The position numbers were made by a program, and so were the translations under genes. From positions 1,488,001 to 1,552,000 of the forward strand of contig NZ_JACHDP010000001.1 in assembly GCF_014201145.1 (NCBI RefSeq): 64,000 bases of DNA, in the 5' to 3' direction. Shown here one piece after another: positions 18,624 through 27,867 of this stretch. Within the stretch, counting starts at the first letter, position 1, and each line of letters begins with the position of its first letter. The DNA comes from Micromonospora parathelypteridis. GTDB taxonomy: Bacteria; Actinomycetota; Actinomycetes; Mycobacteriales; Micromonosporaceae. The notes under the pieces were generated by a model. It ran no database searches. It was not told where the DNA came from and worked only from the letters and a program-made list of their open reading frames with translations.

Positions 18624-18968
18624 ATGCCCACCTACATCGCGCTGACCTACACCGCGGACGTCGACTGGAGCAGCCCCGAGCAGGCTTCCGAGATGGCGGA
18701 GTACCGGGAGTTCGGTGCGGCCGCCCGCGCGGTGATCCGCGGCGGCAGCGCGCTCTACCCGACGGCGACGGCGACCACCGTGCGGGTCTCCGGCGGCAAG
18801 GGTGGTGACGTGCTCACCACCGACGGCCCGTACGCCGAGACCAAGGAAGCCCTGACCGGCTTCTACCTGCTGGAATGCGCGGACCTGGACGAAGCCGTGT
18901 CGACGGTCGCGAAGATGCCCGCGGCCTGGAACGGCGCGGTCGAGGTACGCCCCGTCATTCCGCTCTGA
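18624..18968 (+). CDS. DGPF/YCII domain protein paired with ECF42-like sigma factor
   Basis: This is a 114-aa cytosolic protein of the YCII/DGPF family. The diagnostic DGPYAETKEALTGFYLLE is at about residues 71-88, after the ferredoxin-like start PTYIALTYTADVD. GAGG upstream of ATG 18624 fixes the start. DGPF genes are typical neighbours and regulatory targets of ECF42 sigma factors, and such a sigma factor begins 4 bp after this stop codon, so the two form an operon. The biochemical role of DGPF proteins is not settled. Confidence 0.88.
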   Translation: MPTYIALTYTADVDWSSPEQASEMAEYREFGAAARAVIRGGSALYPTATATTVRVSGGKGGDVLTTDGPYAETKEALTGFYLLECADLDEAVSTVAKMPAAWNGAVEVRPVIPL

Positions 18969-18972
18969 TCCG

Positions 18973-20217
18973 ATGCTGACCGGTGACGCGGCAAGGCGCC
19001 AGGACCGGGCCGCCGACGCGGCGGCGCAGGTGATCCGGGCGGAACGGTCCCGGATTCTCGCCACGCTGATCCGCGTCACCGGCAACGTCGACCTGGCCGA
19101 GGACGCCACGCAGGACGCGGTCGTCCGCGCCCTGCAGACCTGGCCGCGCGACGGCGTACCTGACAACCCGCGCGGCTGGCTGTTGGTCGTGGCACGGCGG
19201 CGGGCGGTCGACGTGATCCGCCGAGAAGCCCACCGCGCCGGGAAGGAGGCCGAGGCCGTGGCACTGCTCGATCCCGCACCCGACTCGCCCGAGGCCGTCC
19301 GGGACGACCTGCTCCGGCTGGTCTTCACCTGCTGCCATCCGGCGCTGTCACTGGACGCGCAGGTGGCCCTGGCGCTGCGCACCCTCGGCGGACTGGCCAC
19401 CGCCGAGGTGGCTCGCGCCCTGGTGGTGCCCGAGGCGACGATGGCCAAGCGGCTCATCCGAGCAAAACAGAAGATCACGCGCGCGGGCATCCCATATCGG
19501 ATACCGCCGGCCGAGGAACTGCCTGGCCGGCTGGCGGGGGTCGCCGCCACCGTCTACCTGATCTTCAACGAGGGTTACGCGGCCGGCACCGGCGACGATG
19601 TGGTCCGGGTCGGGTTGGCGGACGAGGGCCTCCGGCTGGCGCGGCTGCTGGTCGAGCTGATGCCGGACGAACCGACCGTGCTCGGCCTGCTGGCCCTGCT
19701 CCTGCTGCAGGACTCCCGGCGGCTGGCCCGGGTCGACGACGACAGCCGGCCGCTGCTCCTCGCCGAGCAGGACCGCTCGCTCTGGGATCGGGCGGCGATC
19801 ACCACCGGGGTCGCGCTGGTCGGCGAGGCGCTGCGCCGCACCCCGGTCAATCCCGACCGGTACGTCGTCCAGGCCGCCATCGCGGCCTGCCACGCCCTCG
19901 CCCCGTCGTACCACCGGACACCTTGGGATGCGGTCATCTCCTGGTACGACGTGCTGCTCACCGTGCACGACACCCCGGTGGTGCGGCTGAACCGGGCGGC
20001 GGCGGTCGCCGAGCGGGACGGCCCCGCCGCCGGGCTGGCCCTGGTGGGAGCGATCGTCGGGCTGGCCGGCTACCCGTGGTTCCACGCCACCCGCGGCGAG
20101 CTGCTGCACCGCCTCGGCCGGGTCGACGAGGCCGCGACGGCGTACCGGGCGGCGCTCGCGCTCGACCTCAACGGCCCGCAGGCCGCCCGGCTGCGCGACC
20201 GGCTCGCCGAGTGTTGA
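18973..20217 (+). CDS. ECF sigma factor, ECF42-like with long C-terminal domain
   Basis: This is a 414-aa RNA polymerase sigma factor. Sigma region 2 (RILATLIRVTGNVDLAEDATQDAVVRALQTWP...NPRGWLLVVARRRAVDVIRR) and region 4 (ALRTLGGLATAEVARALVVPEATMAKRLIRAKQKI) occupy the first 170 residues. The remaining 240 residues are a helical TPR-like extension containing IFNEGYAAG, the hallmark of ECF42. In this group the extension, rather than an anti-sigma factor, is thought to control activity, and no anti-sigma gene is present. ATG 18973 is 4 bp after the DGPF stop. An autoregulated promoter upstream of the DGPF gene is expected. Confidence 0.9.
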   Translation: MLTGDAARRQDRAADAAAQVIRAERSRILATLIRVTGNVDLAEDATQDAVVRALQTWPRDGVPDNPRGWLLVVARRRAVDVIRREAHRAGKEAEAVALLDPAPDSPEAVRDDLLRLVFTCCHPALSLDAQVALALRTLGGLATAEVARALVVPEATMAKRLIRAKQKITRAGIPYRIPPAEELPGRLAGVAATVYLIFNEGYAAGTGDDVVRVGLADEGLRLARLLVELMPDEPTVLGLLALLLLQDSRRLARVDDDSRPLLLAEQDRSLWDRAAITTGVALVGEALRRTPVNPDRYVVQAAIAACHALAPSYHRTPWDAVISWYDVLLTVHDTPVVRLNRAAAVAERDGPAAGLALVGAIVGLAGYPWFHATRGELLHRLGRVDEAATAYRAALALDLNGPQAARLRDRLAEC

Positions 20218-20240
20218 CCGGGGCCTCACAAGTGCCCAGT

Positions 20241-20274
20241 GCACGGGCCGGCGCCGTCCGACGCCGGCCCGTGC
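20241..20274. terminator. Terminator between sigma factor and aspS
   Basis: Arms 20241-20253 and 20262-20274 form a perfect 13-bp GC stem with an 8-nt loop between convergent genes. Confidence 0.85.
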
Positions 20275-20280
20275 CTCCTC

Positions 20281-21567
20281 TTACGGAGTGAGGCGGTGCA
20301 GGTCGCGCGGGAACGCGGTGACCTCCCGGATGTTGGCCGCGCCGACCAGGCGGGCCACGAAACGCTCCAGGCCGATGGCGAAACCACCGTGCGGTGGCAT
20401 GCCGTGCCGGAACGCGTCCAGGTACCCGGCGTACGGCTCGACCGGCTCACCCCGCGCGGCCAACGCCGCCAGGTAGTCGGCGTGCCGGTGCAGCCGCTGC
20501 CCGCCGGTGACCAGCTCCAGACCACGGAAGAGCAGGTCAAAACCGTTCGAGTACGCCGGCCGCGCCGGGTCCGGGTGGGTGTAGAACGGCCGCTTCGCCA
20601 TCGGGTAGCCGGTGACGAAGAGGAAGTCCGAACCGTGTTCGCGGCGGGCCCACTCGCTCAACGCCCGTTCGTGGGCGGGCGCGAGGTCCGGCTCGTCGGC
20701 GGGCGCGCCCGCGATCGTCAGCGCCTCGGTGAAGTGCACCGCCGGGATCTCCGCCGGCACCAGCGGCGGTTCGACGCCGAGCGTCGCCAGGGCCGCGCCG
20801 GCCCGCTCGCCCACCGTGCCCAGCATCCCGGCCAGGGTGTCGCGCAGCACGCGCATCACGTCGCGGTGGTCGGCGACGAAGCCCAACTCCGCGTCGAGCG
20901 ACGTGTACTGCGCGAGGTGCCGCACGGTGTCGTGCGGCTCGGCCCGGAAGACCGGCCCCACCTCGTAGACCCGTTCGAAGACGCCGACCATCAGCTGCTT
21001 GTAGAACTGCGGCGACTGGGCCAGGTACGCGGGCCCGCCGAACCAGTCCAGCGCGAACACGTTCGCCCCGCTCTCGGTGCTGGAGCTGACCACCTTCGGC
21101 GTGTGGATCTCCACGAAGTCGTGGGCGTCGAGGGCTGCCCGGAACCCGGCCACCGCAGCCGCCGAGATCCGCAGCGCGGCCGACCGGGTGGGGTGCCGCA
21201 GCGCGGTCGGCGCGTTGTCGAGTTGGGTGGGCAGGCTCGCGGTGAGCGCCGGCCGGTACAGGTCGAACGGTGGCGGCACGGCGGGCGGCCCGAGCGGACG
21301 TACCGTCGGGTCGGTCAGCTCGACCCCGGCGGGCGCGGTTTCGTTCGCGGTGACCGTCGCGGTGACCTCGACGACCGTCTCCTCGGTGAGTTTCTCCAGT
21401 TCGGCGCGGACGGCCGGGTCGGTCACGACCACCTGGGCCAGGCCGGTGGCGTCCCGCACGATCAGGAACGCCACCGCCTTGAGCAGTCGGCGGCGGTGTA
21501 CCCAGCCGGCGATCCGCACGGTCGCGCCGACCTGGGTGGGCAGTTGGTGGGACAGGGTTCGTTGCAT
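20281..21567 (-). CDS. aspS: Archaeal-type aspartyl-tRNA synthetase (AspRS2, possibly non-discriminating)
   Basis: This class II synthetase charges tRNA-Asp, and possibly tRNA-Asn. An N-terminal OB-fold (GATVRIAGWVHRRR) precedes the class II core. Motif 2 reads VGPVFRAEPHDTVRHLAQYTSLDAE and motif 3 GMPPHGGFAIGLERFVARL. The 428-aa length and absence of the bacterial GAD insertion mark the archaeal/eukaryotic type. Start ATG 21567 has an AGGAG 9 nt upstream; a frame to 21684 only reads through the leader. The mRNA leader is a T-box. The usual bacterial AspRS was not seen in this window, so whether this copy is the only one is open. Confidence 0.9.
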   Translation of the reverse strand: MQRTLSHQLPTQVGATVRIAGWVHRRRLLKAVAFLIVRDATGLAQVVVTDPAVRAELEKLTEETVVEVTATVTANETAPAGVELTDPTVRPLGPPAVPPPFDLYRPALTASLPTQLDNAPTALRHPTRSAALRISAAAVAGFRAALDAHDFVEIHTPKVVSSSTESGANVFALDWFGGPAYLAQSPQFYKQLMVGVFERVYEVGPVFRAEPHDTVRHLAQYTSLDAELGFVADHRDVMRVLRDTLAGMLGTVGERAGAALATLGVEPPLVPAEIPAVHFTEALTIAGAPADEPDLAPAHERALSEWARREHGSDFLFVTGYPMAKRPFYTHPDPARPAYSNGFDLLFRGLELVTGGQRLHRHADYLAALAARGEPVEPYAGYLDAFRHGMPPHGGFAIGLERFVARLVGAANIREVTAFPRDLHRLTP

Positions 21568-21605
21568 GGCGGACTGCTCCTCGGTCGATCGCCACGCCTG
21601 CGCCG

Positions 21606-21848
21606 CCCTGGGGTGGCGAAGCGTCGCGTCAGCCCCAGGGAGGTGTGGGCGAGCGGGAACCTCGCGGTGCCACCACACCTTCACCCCCGCCGAAGCGGGG
21701 GCCTCGTTCGTCGCCTGATGACCGGGGCCAACCGGGCGGGCTCTACTGGGCGCGGGTGACCCGCAACCGTTCTTCCCGCAGCTCAGGAGGGTCTTCGCGC
21801 ACCGGCACCAGACCGCCTCTCAGCACCGGCGGCTCTCTGCGCTGGCGG
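21606..21848 (-). promoter_or_regulatory. T-box riboswitch leader of aspS, specifier GAC
   Basis: Read on the minus strand, the leader shows stem I with AGAGAGCCGCC (from about 21838) closing a GGTGCTGAGA loop with GGCGG, then GAA-GAC-CCTCCTGAGC, which puts an Asp codon GAC at 21793-21791 in the specifier position. The antiterminator spans 21680-21641: AGGTGTGG / 7-nt bulge TGGCACC / GCGAG, loop, CTCGC / CCACACCT, with both helices perfect. The bulge UGGC matches a tRNA ending GCCA, as expected for tRNA-Asp. A competing stem (21606-21613 with 21633-21640) follows and may be the terminator, though no U-run is present. Confidence 0.88.
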
Positions 21849-22008
21849 GTCCGGGGCGCTACTCGGCTCCGTCGTCGCTGTTGGCGGTGACCGTAGCACC
21901 CGGCAGCCCCGCGTATGACGCCCATTTTCGATAGACCGGTGTCCGGCGTCACAACGTCTGGGGCGTGACGCCGGTCGCCCGACGCACATAGACGCCTGCC
22001 GTCCGGCG

Positions 22009-22014
22009 TAGGCT
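22009..22014 (+). promoter_or_regulatory. -10 hexamer TAGGCT of leaderless lipA
   Basis: TAGGCT is 7 nt before the lipA GTG at 22022 with no ribosome site between them. Confidence 0.55.
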
Positions 22015-22021
22015 CATTTTC

Positions 22022-23017
22022 GTGACGATCGAGCACTCCGCGCCGACGACCGGCCAGCCAGCGCGCACCGCAACGGCCGCCCCCGAGGGGCGGCGTCTGC
22101 TGCGGATCGAGGCGCGCAACGCCGAAACGCCGATCGAGCGCAAACCGCCGTGGATCAAGGTCAAGGCCAAGATGGGCCCGGAGTACACCCAACTGCGCGG
22201 GCTCGTCTCGCGGGAAGGGCTGCACACCGTCTGCCAGGAGGCCGGCTGCCCCAACATCTACGAGTGTTGGGAGGACCGGGAGGCCACCTTCCTCATCGGT
22301 GGCGACCAATGCACCCGGCGCTGCGACTTCTGCCAGATCGACACCGGCAAGCCGGCCGAGTTCGATGCCGACGAGCCGCGCCGTGTGGCCGAGTCGGTGG
22401 TCTCGATGGGGCTGCGCTACGCCACCATCACCGGCGTCGCCCGTGACGACCTGCCCGACGGCGGCGCCTGGCTGTACGCCGAGACCGTTCGACAGATCCA
22501 CGCCCTGCAGCCCGGCTGCGGCGTCGAGCTGCTGATCCCGGACTTCAACGCCGTCCCCGAGCAGTTGGCCGAGGTGTTCGGCTCCCGCCCCGAGGTGCTG
22601 GCCCACAACGTGGAGACCGTGCCGCGCATCTTCAAGCGCATCCGGCCGGCGTTCCGCTACGACCGTTCCCTGGACGTGATCCGGCAGGCCCGCGCCGACG
22701 GCCTGGTCACCAAGAGCAACCTCATCCTGGGCATGGGCGAGGAACGCGCCGAGGTCTCGCAGGCGCTGCGCGACCTGCACGAGGCCGGCTGCGAGCTGAT
22801 CACCATCACGCAGTACCTGCGCCCCTCCCCCCGGCACCACCCGGTGACCCGCTGGGTCAAGCCGGAGGAGTTCGTGGAGCTGCGCGAGGAGGCCGAGGAG
22901 ATCGGCTTCGCCGGCGTGATGAGCGGGCCGCTGGTGCGTTCGTCGTACCGGGCCGGCCGGCTGTACCAGCAGGCTCTCGACGCCCGCGCCACCACCTCGG
23001 TCGCCACCACCGCCTGA
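22022..23017 (+). CDS. lipA: Lipoyl synthase
   Basis: This radical-SAM enzyme inserts two sulfurs into protein-bound octanoyl chains. The auxiliary cluster cysteines are in [12 protein letters not shown] (CxxxxCxxxxxC) and the radical-SAM cluster in CTRRCDFC (CxxxCxxC). The C-terminal RSSY serine, which ligates the auxiliary cluster, is in LVRSSYRAG. The 331-aa length is typical. It is divergent from the aspS leader, transcribed from a probable leaderless promoter like that of lipB, and works after LipB on GcvH and SucB. Confidence 0.97.
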   Translation: MTIEHSAPTTGQPARTATAAPEGRRLLRIEARNAETPIERKPPWIKVKAKMGPEYTQLRGLVSREGLHTVCQEAGCPNIYECWEDREATFLIGGDQCTRRCDFCQIDTGKPAEFDADEPRRVAESVVSMGLRYATITGVARDDLPDGGAWLYAETVRQIHALQPGCGVELLIPDFNAVPEQLAEVFGSRPEVLAHNVETVPRIFKRIRPAFRYDRSLDVIRQARADGLVTKSNLILGMGEERAEVSQALRDLHEAGCELITITQYLRPSPRHHPVTRWVKPEEFVELREEAEEIGFAGVMSGPLVRSSYRAGRLYQQALDARATTSVATTA

Positions 23018-23055
23018 TCCACACCGGCCCGGCGGCCGAATGTCATGATCGTGCG

Positions 23056-24789
23056 ATGACCGCCGGGGTACGCCAACAGCCGCGCGGAGCGGGCCAGCCC
23101 CGCTCCCGGCCTGGGGCGCACCCCGGCCTGGTCGCCTGGCTCACCGGGCTGGTCCTGCTCAGCGGGGTGGGTTACCGGCTCTGGCTGCTGGCCTACGCCG
23201 CGCCTCCGACGAACAGCGACGAGGCCACCATGGGGTTGGCCGCGCTGCACATCGCCCGGGGTGAGGGCTTTCCGGTCTGGTTCTACGGCCAGCAGTACAT
23301 GGGCGCCCTGGAGGCGTACCTGGCCGCGCCGGTGTTCGCCCTGGCCGGTGGGCCCTCGCTGCTTGGTCTGCGGCTGCCCACGCTCGCCCTGTACGTGCTG
23401 TTCCTGCTGCTGGCCTGGCGGTTGACGCTGCGGCTGACCGGGGACCGGTGGTTCGGGCTGCTGGTGGTGACGCTGCTGGCCCTCGGCTCCGACCGGATCA
23501 TCAAGAACCAGCTGATCGCCGGCGGCGGCTACCCCGAGATGAACGCGGCCGGGGTGGCGCTGGCCGTGCTCGCCGTGGATCTGGCCAGTGGACGGCCCGG
23601 CTGGCGGCCGACGCGCTGGGCGGTGTGGGGGTTCCTGGCCGGCCTGATGCTCTGGGTCGACCCGCTCGTGCTGCCGTACGTCGTGGCGACCGGCGCCGTG
23701 CTCGTCGCGTTCTGCCGCCGGGAGCTGCGCGGGGCGGCCGGGGCACTGCTCGGGGCGGCGGCCGTGCTCGGAGCGGCCCCGCTGCTGCTGCACAGCCTGC
23801 TGAACGGGCGGAACCCGCTGCAGGCGGTGCTCGCCGCCGGCGGTGCGAACGCCACCGCGGGCTGGGCGGACCGGCTGCACGGCGGCCTGCTGCTCGGCCC
23901 AGCGCTCGGCATGGGCTTCTGCGCTCCCGGGCAGTGCGCCACCTGGCAACTGTGGTGGGCGCTCGCCCTGCCGCTGCTGCTGGCCGCCACCGCCGCCACC
24001 GCCTGGCGGACCCTACGCCGGCCGTCGCCCGGCCCCGCCGCCCCCGGCGACTCTGCCGTCTCCGTCTCTGCGGCCTCCTCCGCTGCCTTCGGAGGCTCTG
24101 CCGGCGCTGCCGACCCTGCCAGCCCGGCCGGCGCTGGCCCGACGGACCGGGTCGCGGCGGCGATGCGGTTGGCGCTCGTGCTGGCCGCCGTGGGCACCCT
24201 CGGCGCGTACACGCTCAGCAGCTCCGCCGGGCTCACCCCGGTGGAGAGTTCCCGCTACCTGTCCTGCCTGCTCATCTCTCTGCCGGCGCTGCTCTGGCCA
24301 GTGTGGACACTGGCCCGGCACGGTCTGCGCCCATCGACGTCCGAGCGGCGCGGCACCGGGTGGACGCTGGCCCGGCCGGTCGCGCTGGTCGTGCTCGCCG
24401 CGACGATCGGCACCGCCGCCCATGCCACCTGGCGAGCGGCCCAGACCGTCCCGGCGACACGGGCCGCCGAGGCCCGGCACACCGAGTTGGTGGACACCCT
24501 GCGGAAGCTCGGCGTACGACACGTGCGGGCCGGCTACTGGACCTGCAACCGGCTCACCTTCGCCAGCGCCGAACAGGTGGTCTGCGCGGTCGTCGACGAC
24601 ACGTTGCGCCCCGGTTTCGACCGCTACCCCGCGTACCGCCGGGAGGTGGACCGGGCGACGGCGCCAGCCTGGGTCGCGGCGGCCGGCTCGCCGTTGGCGA
24701 ACGTGCTCGACGAGCGGCTGCGCGCCGCCCCGGGCAGCCTTGACCTGGTAACGATCGACGGCTGGCGGATCTACCTACCGCGTACCTGA
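23056..24789 (+). CDS. Polytopic membrane protein, GT-C/PMT-like glycosyltransferase
   Basis: This is a 577-aa membrane protein with about 11-12 hydrophobic segments. The first periplasmic loop has APPTNSDEATMGLAALHIARG with the acidic pair DE, then FPVWFYGQQYMGALEAYLAAP, matching the glycosyltransferase-39/ArnT-like arrangement that binds lipid-phosphate sugars. An Ala/Ser/Pro-rich cytoplasmic loop lies near residues 325-365, and a soluble tail of about 110 residues ends in IDGWRIYLPR. No acceptor can be assigned. The start ATG 23056 has CATGAT 6 nt ahead, a weaker leaderless-type -10. It is separated from lipA by 38 bp. Confidence 0.7.
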   Translation: MTAGVRQQPRGAGQPRSRPGAHPGLVAWLTGLVLLSGVGYRLWLLAYAAPPTNSDEATMGLAALHIARGEGFPVWFYGQQYMGALEAYLAAPVFALAGGPSLLGLRLPTLALYVLFLLLAWRLTLRLTGDRWFGLLVVTLLALGSDRIIKNQLIAGGGYPEMNAAGVALAVLAVDLASGRPGWRPTRWAVWGFLAGLMLWVDPLVLPYVVATGAVLVAFCRRELRGAAGALLGAAAVLGAAPLLLHSLLNGRNPLQAVLAAGGANATAGWADRLHGGLLLGPALGMGFCAPGQCATWQLWWALALPLLLAATAATAWRTLRRPSPGPAAPGDSAVSVSAASSAAFGGSAGAADPASPAGAGPTDRVAAAMRLALVLAAVGTLGAYTLSSSAGLTPVESSRYLSCLLISLPALLWPVWTLARHGLRPSTSERRGTGWTLARPVALVVLAATIGTAAHATWRAAQTVPATRAAEARHTELVDTLRKLGVRHVRAGYWTCNRLTFASAEQVVCAVVDDTLRPGFDRYPAYRREVDRATAPAWVAAAGSPLANVLDERLRAAPGSLDLVTIDGWRIYLPRT

Positions 24790-24805
24790 GGGCGGCCGGC
24801 CGCCC
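24790..24805. terminator. Short GC palindrome between convergent genes
   Basis: A 16-nt self-complementary run starts directly at the stop codon of the GT-C-like gene and faces the LuxR-family gene. It could be a minimal terminator, but it has no loop or T-tail, so this is tentative. Confidence 0.35.
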
Positions 24806-24844
24806 CCGGCCTGCTGCCGCCCGGGCCTGGCGTTTCCGCGCTCG

Positions 24845-27748
24845 TCAGCGGGGGGTTGCGGGCTCGGCGAGCAGGCCGAGGCGGTGGGCCAGGGCGGCGG
24901 CCTCCACCCGGTTGGTCACGCCCAGTTTCGCGATGATCCGGGAGACGTGCACGCTTGCCGTCTTCGGGGAGATGAACAACCGCTCGGCGATCCGGCTGTT
25001 GCTGTGCCCCTCGGCGACCAGCCGCAGCACCTCCCGCTCCCGGGCGGTCAACAGGTCGGCGCCGGCCCCGCCCTGACCCGCCCCGCGCAGGCCGACCCGC
25101 CGCGCCAGGGTTGCGGCCGTCTCGGCCAGCGGCGTCGCGCCCAGCCGCCGGGCGATCTCCGCCGCCTCGGTGACCGCCGCCGACACCTCGTCCCGCTCGC
25201 CCGCGGCGGCGGCCGACTCGGCCAGCGCCAGCAACGCCCGACCGAGCGGGTAGGGCTGCCCGTCGGCGCGCCACGCGTCCACCGCCACACGCCACGCCGG
25301 CAGGACCTGGTCGCCCACCGCGAGCAGGGCGGTGACCTGGGCGGCATGTGCCCGTGCCGCCGGATGCCGGGCCGGCAGGTCCGCGGCGAGCGCGGTGACG
25401 GCGGCGGCCAGCTCCCGGTCACCCACCCGGGCGGCGGTACGGGCGACGGCGCTGAGCACCGGCCAGCCCTCGCGGGGCAGCTGCGGCAGACGCTCGTCGG
25501 CCACCGCGACGCGGGCCGCCCGCACCGCCTCGACCTTGTCGTCGGCGGCCAACGCCGCCTCGATTCCCAGCTCGTGCAGGGGCAGCCGCAGGTTCGGCCA
25601 CAGGTAGGGCCGGCCGAGGAAGGCCAGCGCGCGGCCGACCAGCTCGTCGGCGCCCGGGTGCGCGCGGGCCAGCCGCAGCCCGGCACCCAACTGGAGCCAG
25701 TGCAGGCCGGTGACGCCCGACAGGTCGATCCGGGCGGCCTCCGCGCACACCGCCTCGGCGTCGTCCCACCGGCCCAACGCGATGAGCGCCTCGGCCCGGT
25801 TGGACAGCAGGTACGCCCCGGTCGAGCGGCTGATCCCCACCCGCCGCGCCTCGGCCACCCCGGCCTCGGCCGCCTCGGCGGACTCGGCGTAGCGGCCCAG
25901 CTCGCAGAGCAGGTCCGACTGGAACACCCTGGCGAGCACCAACGCTGGTGCGTCCCCGGCCGCGCGGGCGGTGGCCTCGGCCTCGGCCAGCTCGATCAGC
26001 CCACGCTCCAGATCCCGCTCGCCGTGGCAGAGCAGGGCGATCCGCGTCGGCAGCAGGACCAACTCCTCGCCGAGGGCCTCGGCGTCCGTACTCGCCTCGG
26101 CGGCCACCCGGGCGGCCTGCCCAGGATCGATCTTGACGAGGTGCGTGGCGATGTCGGCGAGCAGCCGGACCCGCTCCACGCCGGCCGGGCCACCGGCCGC
26201 GAGCCGGTACGCCTCACCCAGCTCTCGGCTGCCGTCACTCTTACCGAGCAGGGCCAGCAGTCGACCCCGCTGGTCCAACAGTCGGGCAGCGCGCAACGGC
26301 GCCGCGTCGGCGTCCACCTCGGCCAGCCCGGCCCGGGTCAGGGTGATCGCCCGGCTGAAGTCGCCGGCGGTGATCGCGGCGTCCAGGGTCTGCTCCAGCA
26401 ACGCCAGGTGATCCAGTTCGAGCAGGGCGGCGGCGTCGGGCACCAGCTCCCACAGCTCCAGCGCCCGTTCCAACAGCCGACGCTGCTCGGCGTACGCGTA
26501 CCGCTCGGCGGCGGCGCAGGCTGCGGCTCGCGCGGCGACGAGGGCGCGCGGGTGGTCGTGCGCGGCGTACCAGTGGTGGGCGATCTCGGCCGGGGAGCGA
26601 CCGGCGGCGACCAGGTGCGGCTGGGCCTCGATCGCCGCGGCGAAGCGGGCGTGCAGCCGGGCGTGCTCGCCGGGCAGCAACTCGTCGTGCACGGCCTCGC
26701 GGACGAGCGCGTGCCGGAACTCGTAGTCGCCGTCCGGGTCGGCCACCACCAGTTGGGCGGCGACGGCGGCGCGCAGAGCGTCCTCCAACTCGACCTCGGC
26801 CAGGCCGGCGACCTCGGCGAGCAGGTCGTGGGCGAACCGGGTGCCGCCGGCCGCGGCGATCCGCAGCACCCGCTGAGCGGGTTCAGGAAGCCGGTCCACC
26901 CGGGCCAGCAGCAGGTCACGCAGCGTCTCGGGGAGTGCCGCGCAGCCGATCGGGTCGCCGGCGACGGCCAGCTCCTCGATGAAGAAGGGGTTGCCCTGGG
27001 TGCGCTGGTGGACGTCGTCGACGGCCCGGGCGGGCGGCTCGGCGCCGAGCAGATCGGTGAGGATCGCGCCGGTGCCGTCGCGGTCCAGCCGGCCCAGCTC
27101 GACCCGCTCCACGCCGCGGACCCGGTCCAGCTCGGCCAGGAACGGGCGCAACGGGTGGCCGCGCTGCAACTCGTCCGTGCGGTAGCTGCAGATCAGCAGC
27201 AGCCGGCCCGGTCGGGCCGCCCGGACCAGGAAGCCGATCAGGTCGCGGGTGGAACGGTCCGCCCAGTGCAGGTCCTCGATGAGCAGCACCAACGGCCGGG
27301 CGTCGGCGAGTCGTTGGAACAGCTCGGCGACCAGGTCGAACAGGTAGCCGCGCGGGGCGTCGCCGACAGGGGCGGCGCTCGGCGCGGCCAACGCCACCCG
27401 GCCCAGCTCCGGCAGCAGCCGGGCGAACTCCGCCTCGTATCCGGCGAACACGTCGGGGCCGTCGACGCGCAGCACCGCGCGCAGTGCGGCGGCGAACGGG
27501 GCGAACGGCAGACCGGCCTCGCCCAACTCCAGGCACTGGCCGACCAGCACCCGCGCGCCGCCGTCGGTGGCCCAGCCGGCGAACTCCTCCAGCAGCCGGG
27601 TCTTACCCACGCCCGCCTCGCCGCCGACCAGCACGGTGGTGGGCTCCCCCGCCCGTGCCCGGCCCAGCGCGTCGCGCAGCGTCGTCAGCTCACGGTGGCG
27701 GCCGACAAGGACGGAACTGGCAGCACGTACGGTCACGGAAGCGAGCAT
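24845..27748 (-). CDS. Large LuxR-family regulator with N-terminal AAA ATPase
   Basis: This is a 967-aa LAL-type regulator. The N-terminal ATPase starts SSVLVGRHRELTTL, with Walker A GGEAGVGKTRLL and Walker B LVLLIEDLHWAD. The middle 500 residues are alpha-helical, TPR-like sensor repeats, and the C-terminus is a LuxR helix-turn-helix (LLTAREREVLRLVAEGHSNSRIAERLFISPKTASVHVSRI). ATG 27748 is placed just before the conserved VGRHREL. An alternative GTG at 27871 overlaps the upstream small gene's stop (GTGA) and would add a Pro/Ala-rich tail, so translational coupling is possible. Target and ligand are unknown. Confidence 0.88.
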   Translation of the reverse strand: MLASVTVRAASSVLVGRHRELTTLRDALGRARAGEPTTVLVGGEAGVGKTRLLEEFAGWATDGGARVLVGQCLELGEAGLPFAPFAAALRAVLRVDGPDVFAGYEAEFARLLPELGRVALAAPSAAPVGDAPRGYLFDLVAELFQRLADARPLVLLIEDLHWADRSTRDLIGFLVRAARPGRLLLICSYRTDELQRGHPLRPFLAELDRVRGVERVELGRLDRDGTGAILTDLLGAEPPARAVDDVHQRTQGNPFFIEELAVAGDPIGCAALPETLRDLLLARVDRLPEPAQRVLRIAAAGGTRFAHDLLAEVAGLAEVELEDALRAAVAAQLVVADPDGDYEFRHALVREAVHDELLPGEHARLHARFAAAIEAQPHLVAAGRSPAEIAHHWYAAHDHPRALVAARAAACAAAERYAYAEQRRLLERALELWELVPDAAALLELDHLALLEQTLDAAITAGDFSRAITLTRAGLAEVDADAAPLRAARLLDQRGRLLALLGKSDGSRELGEAYRLAAGGPAGVERVRLLADIATHLVKIDPGQAARVAAEASTDAEALGEELVLLPTRIALLCHGERDLERGLIELAEAEATARAAGDAPALVLARVFQSDLLCELGRYAESAEAAEAGVAEARRVGISRSTGAYLLSNRAEALIALGRWDDAEAVCAEAARIDLSGVTGLHWLQLGAGLRLARAHPGADELVGRALAFLGRPYLWPNLRLPLHELGIEAALAADDKVEAVRAARVAVADERLPQLPREGWPVLSAVARTAARVGDRELAAAVTALAADLPARHPAARAHAAQVTALLAVGDQVLPAWRVAVDAWRADGQPYPLGRALLALAESAAAAGERDEVSAAVTEAAEIARRLGATPLAETAATLARRVGLRGAGQGGAGADLLTAREREVLRLVAEGHSNSRIAERLFISPKTASVHVSRIIAKLGVTNRVEAAALAHRLGLLAEPATPR

Positions 27749-27867
27749 GCCATGACGGCCGCCAGCGCCGGCCCCGCCGACCGGCCGGTGACCGAGCGGC
27801 GGGGCGGGCTCCGGTCGACCGGCCAGCACGGCGGGTGCCGTGCGCGGCGCGGCCGGGGCGGGCGCGG

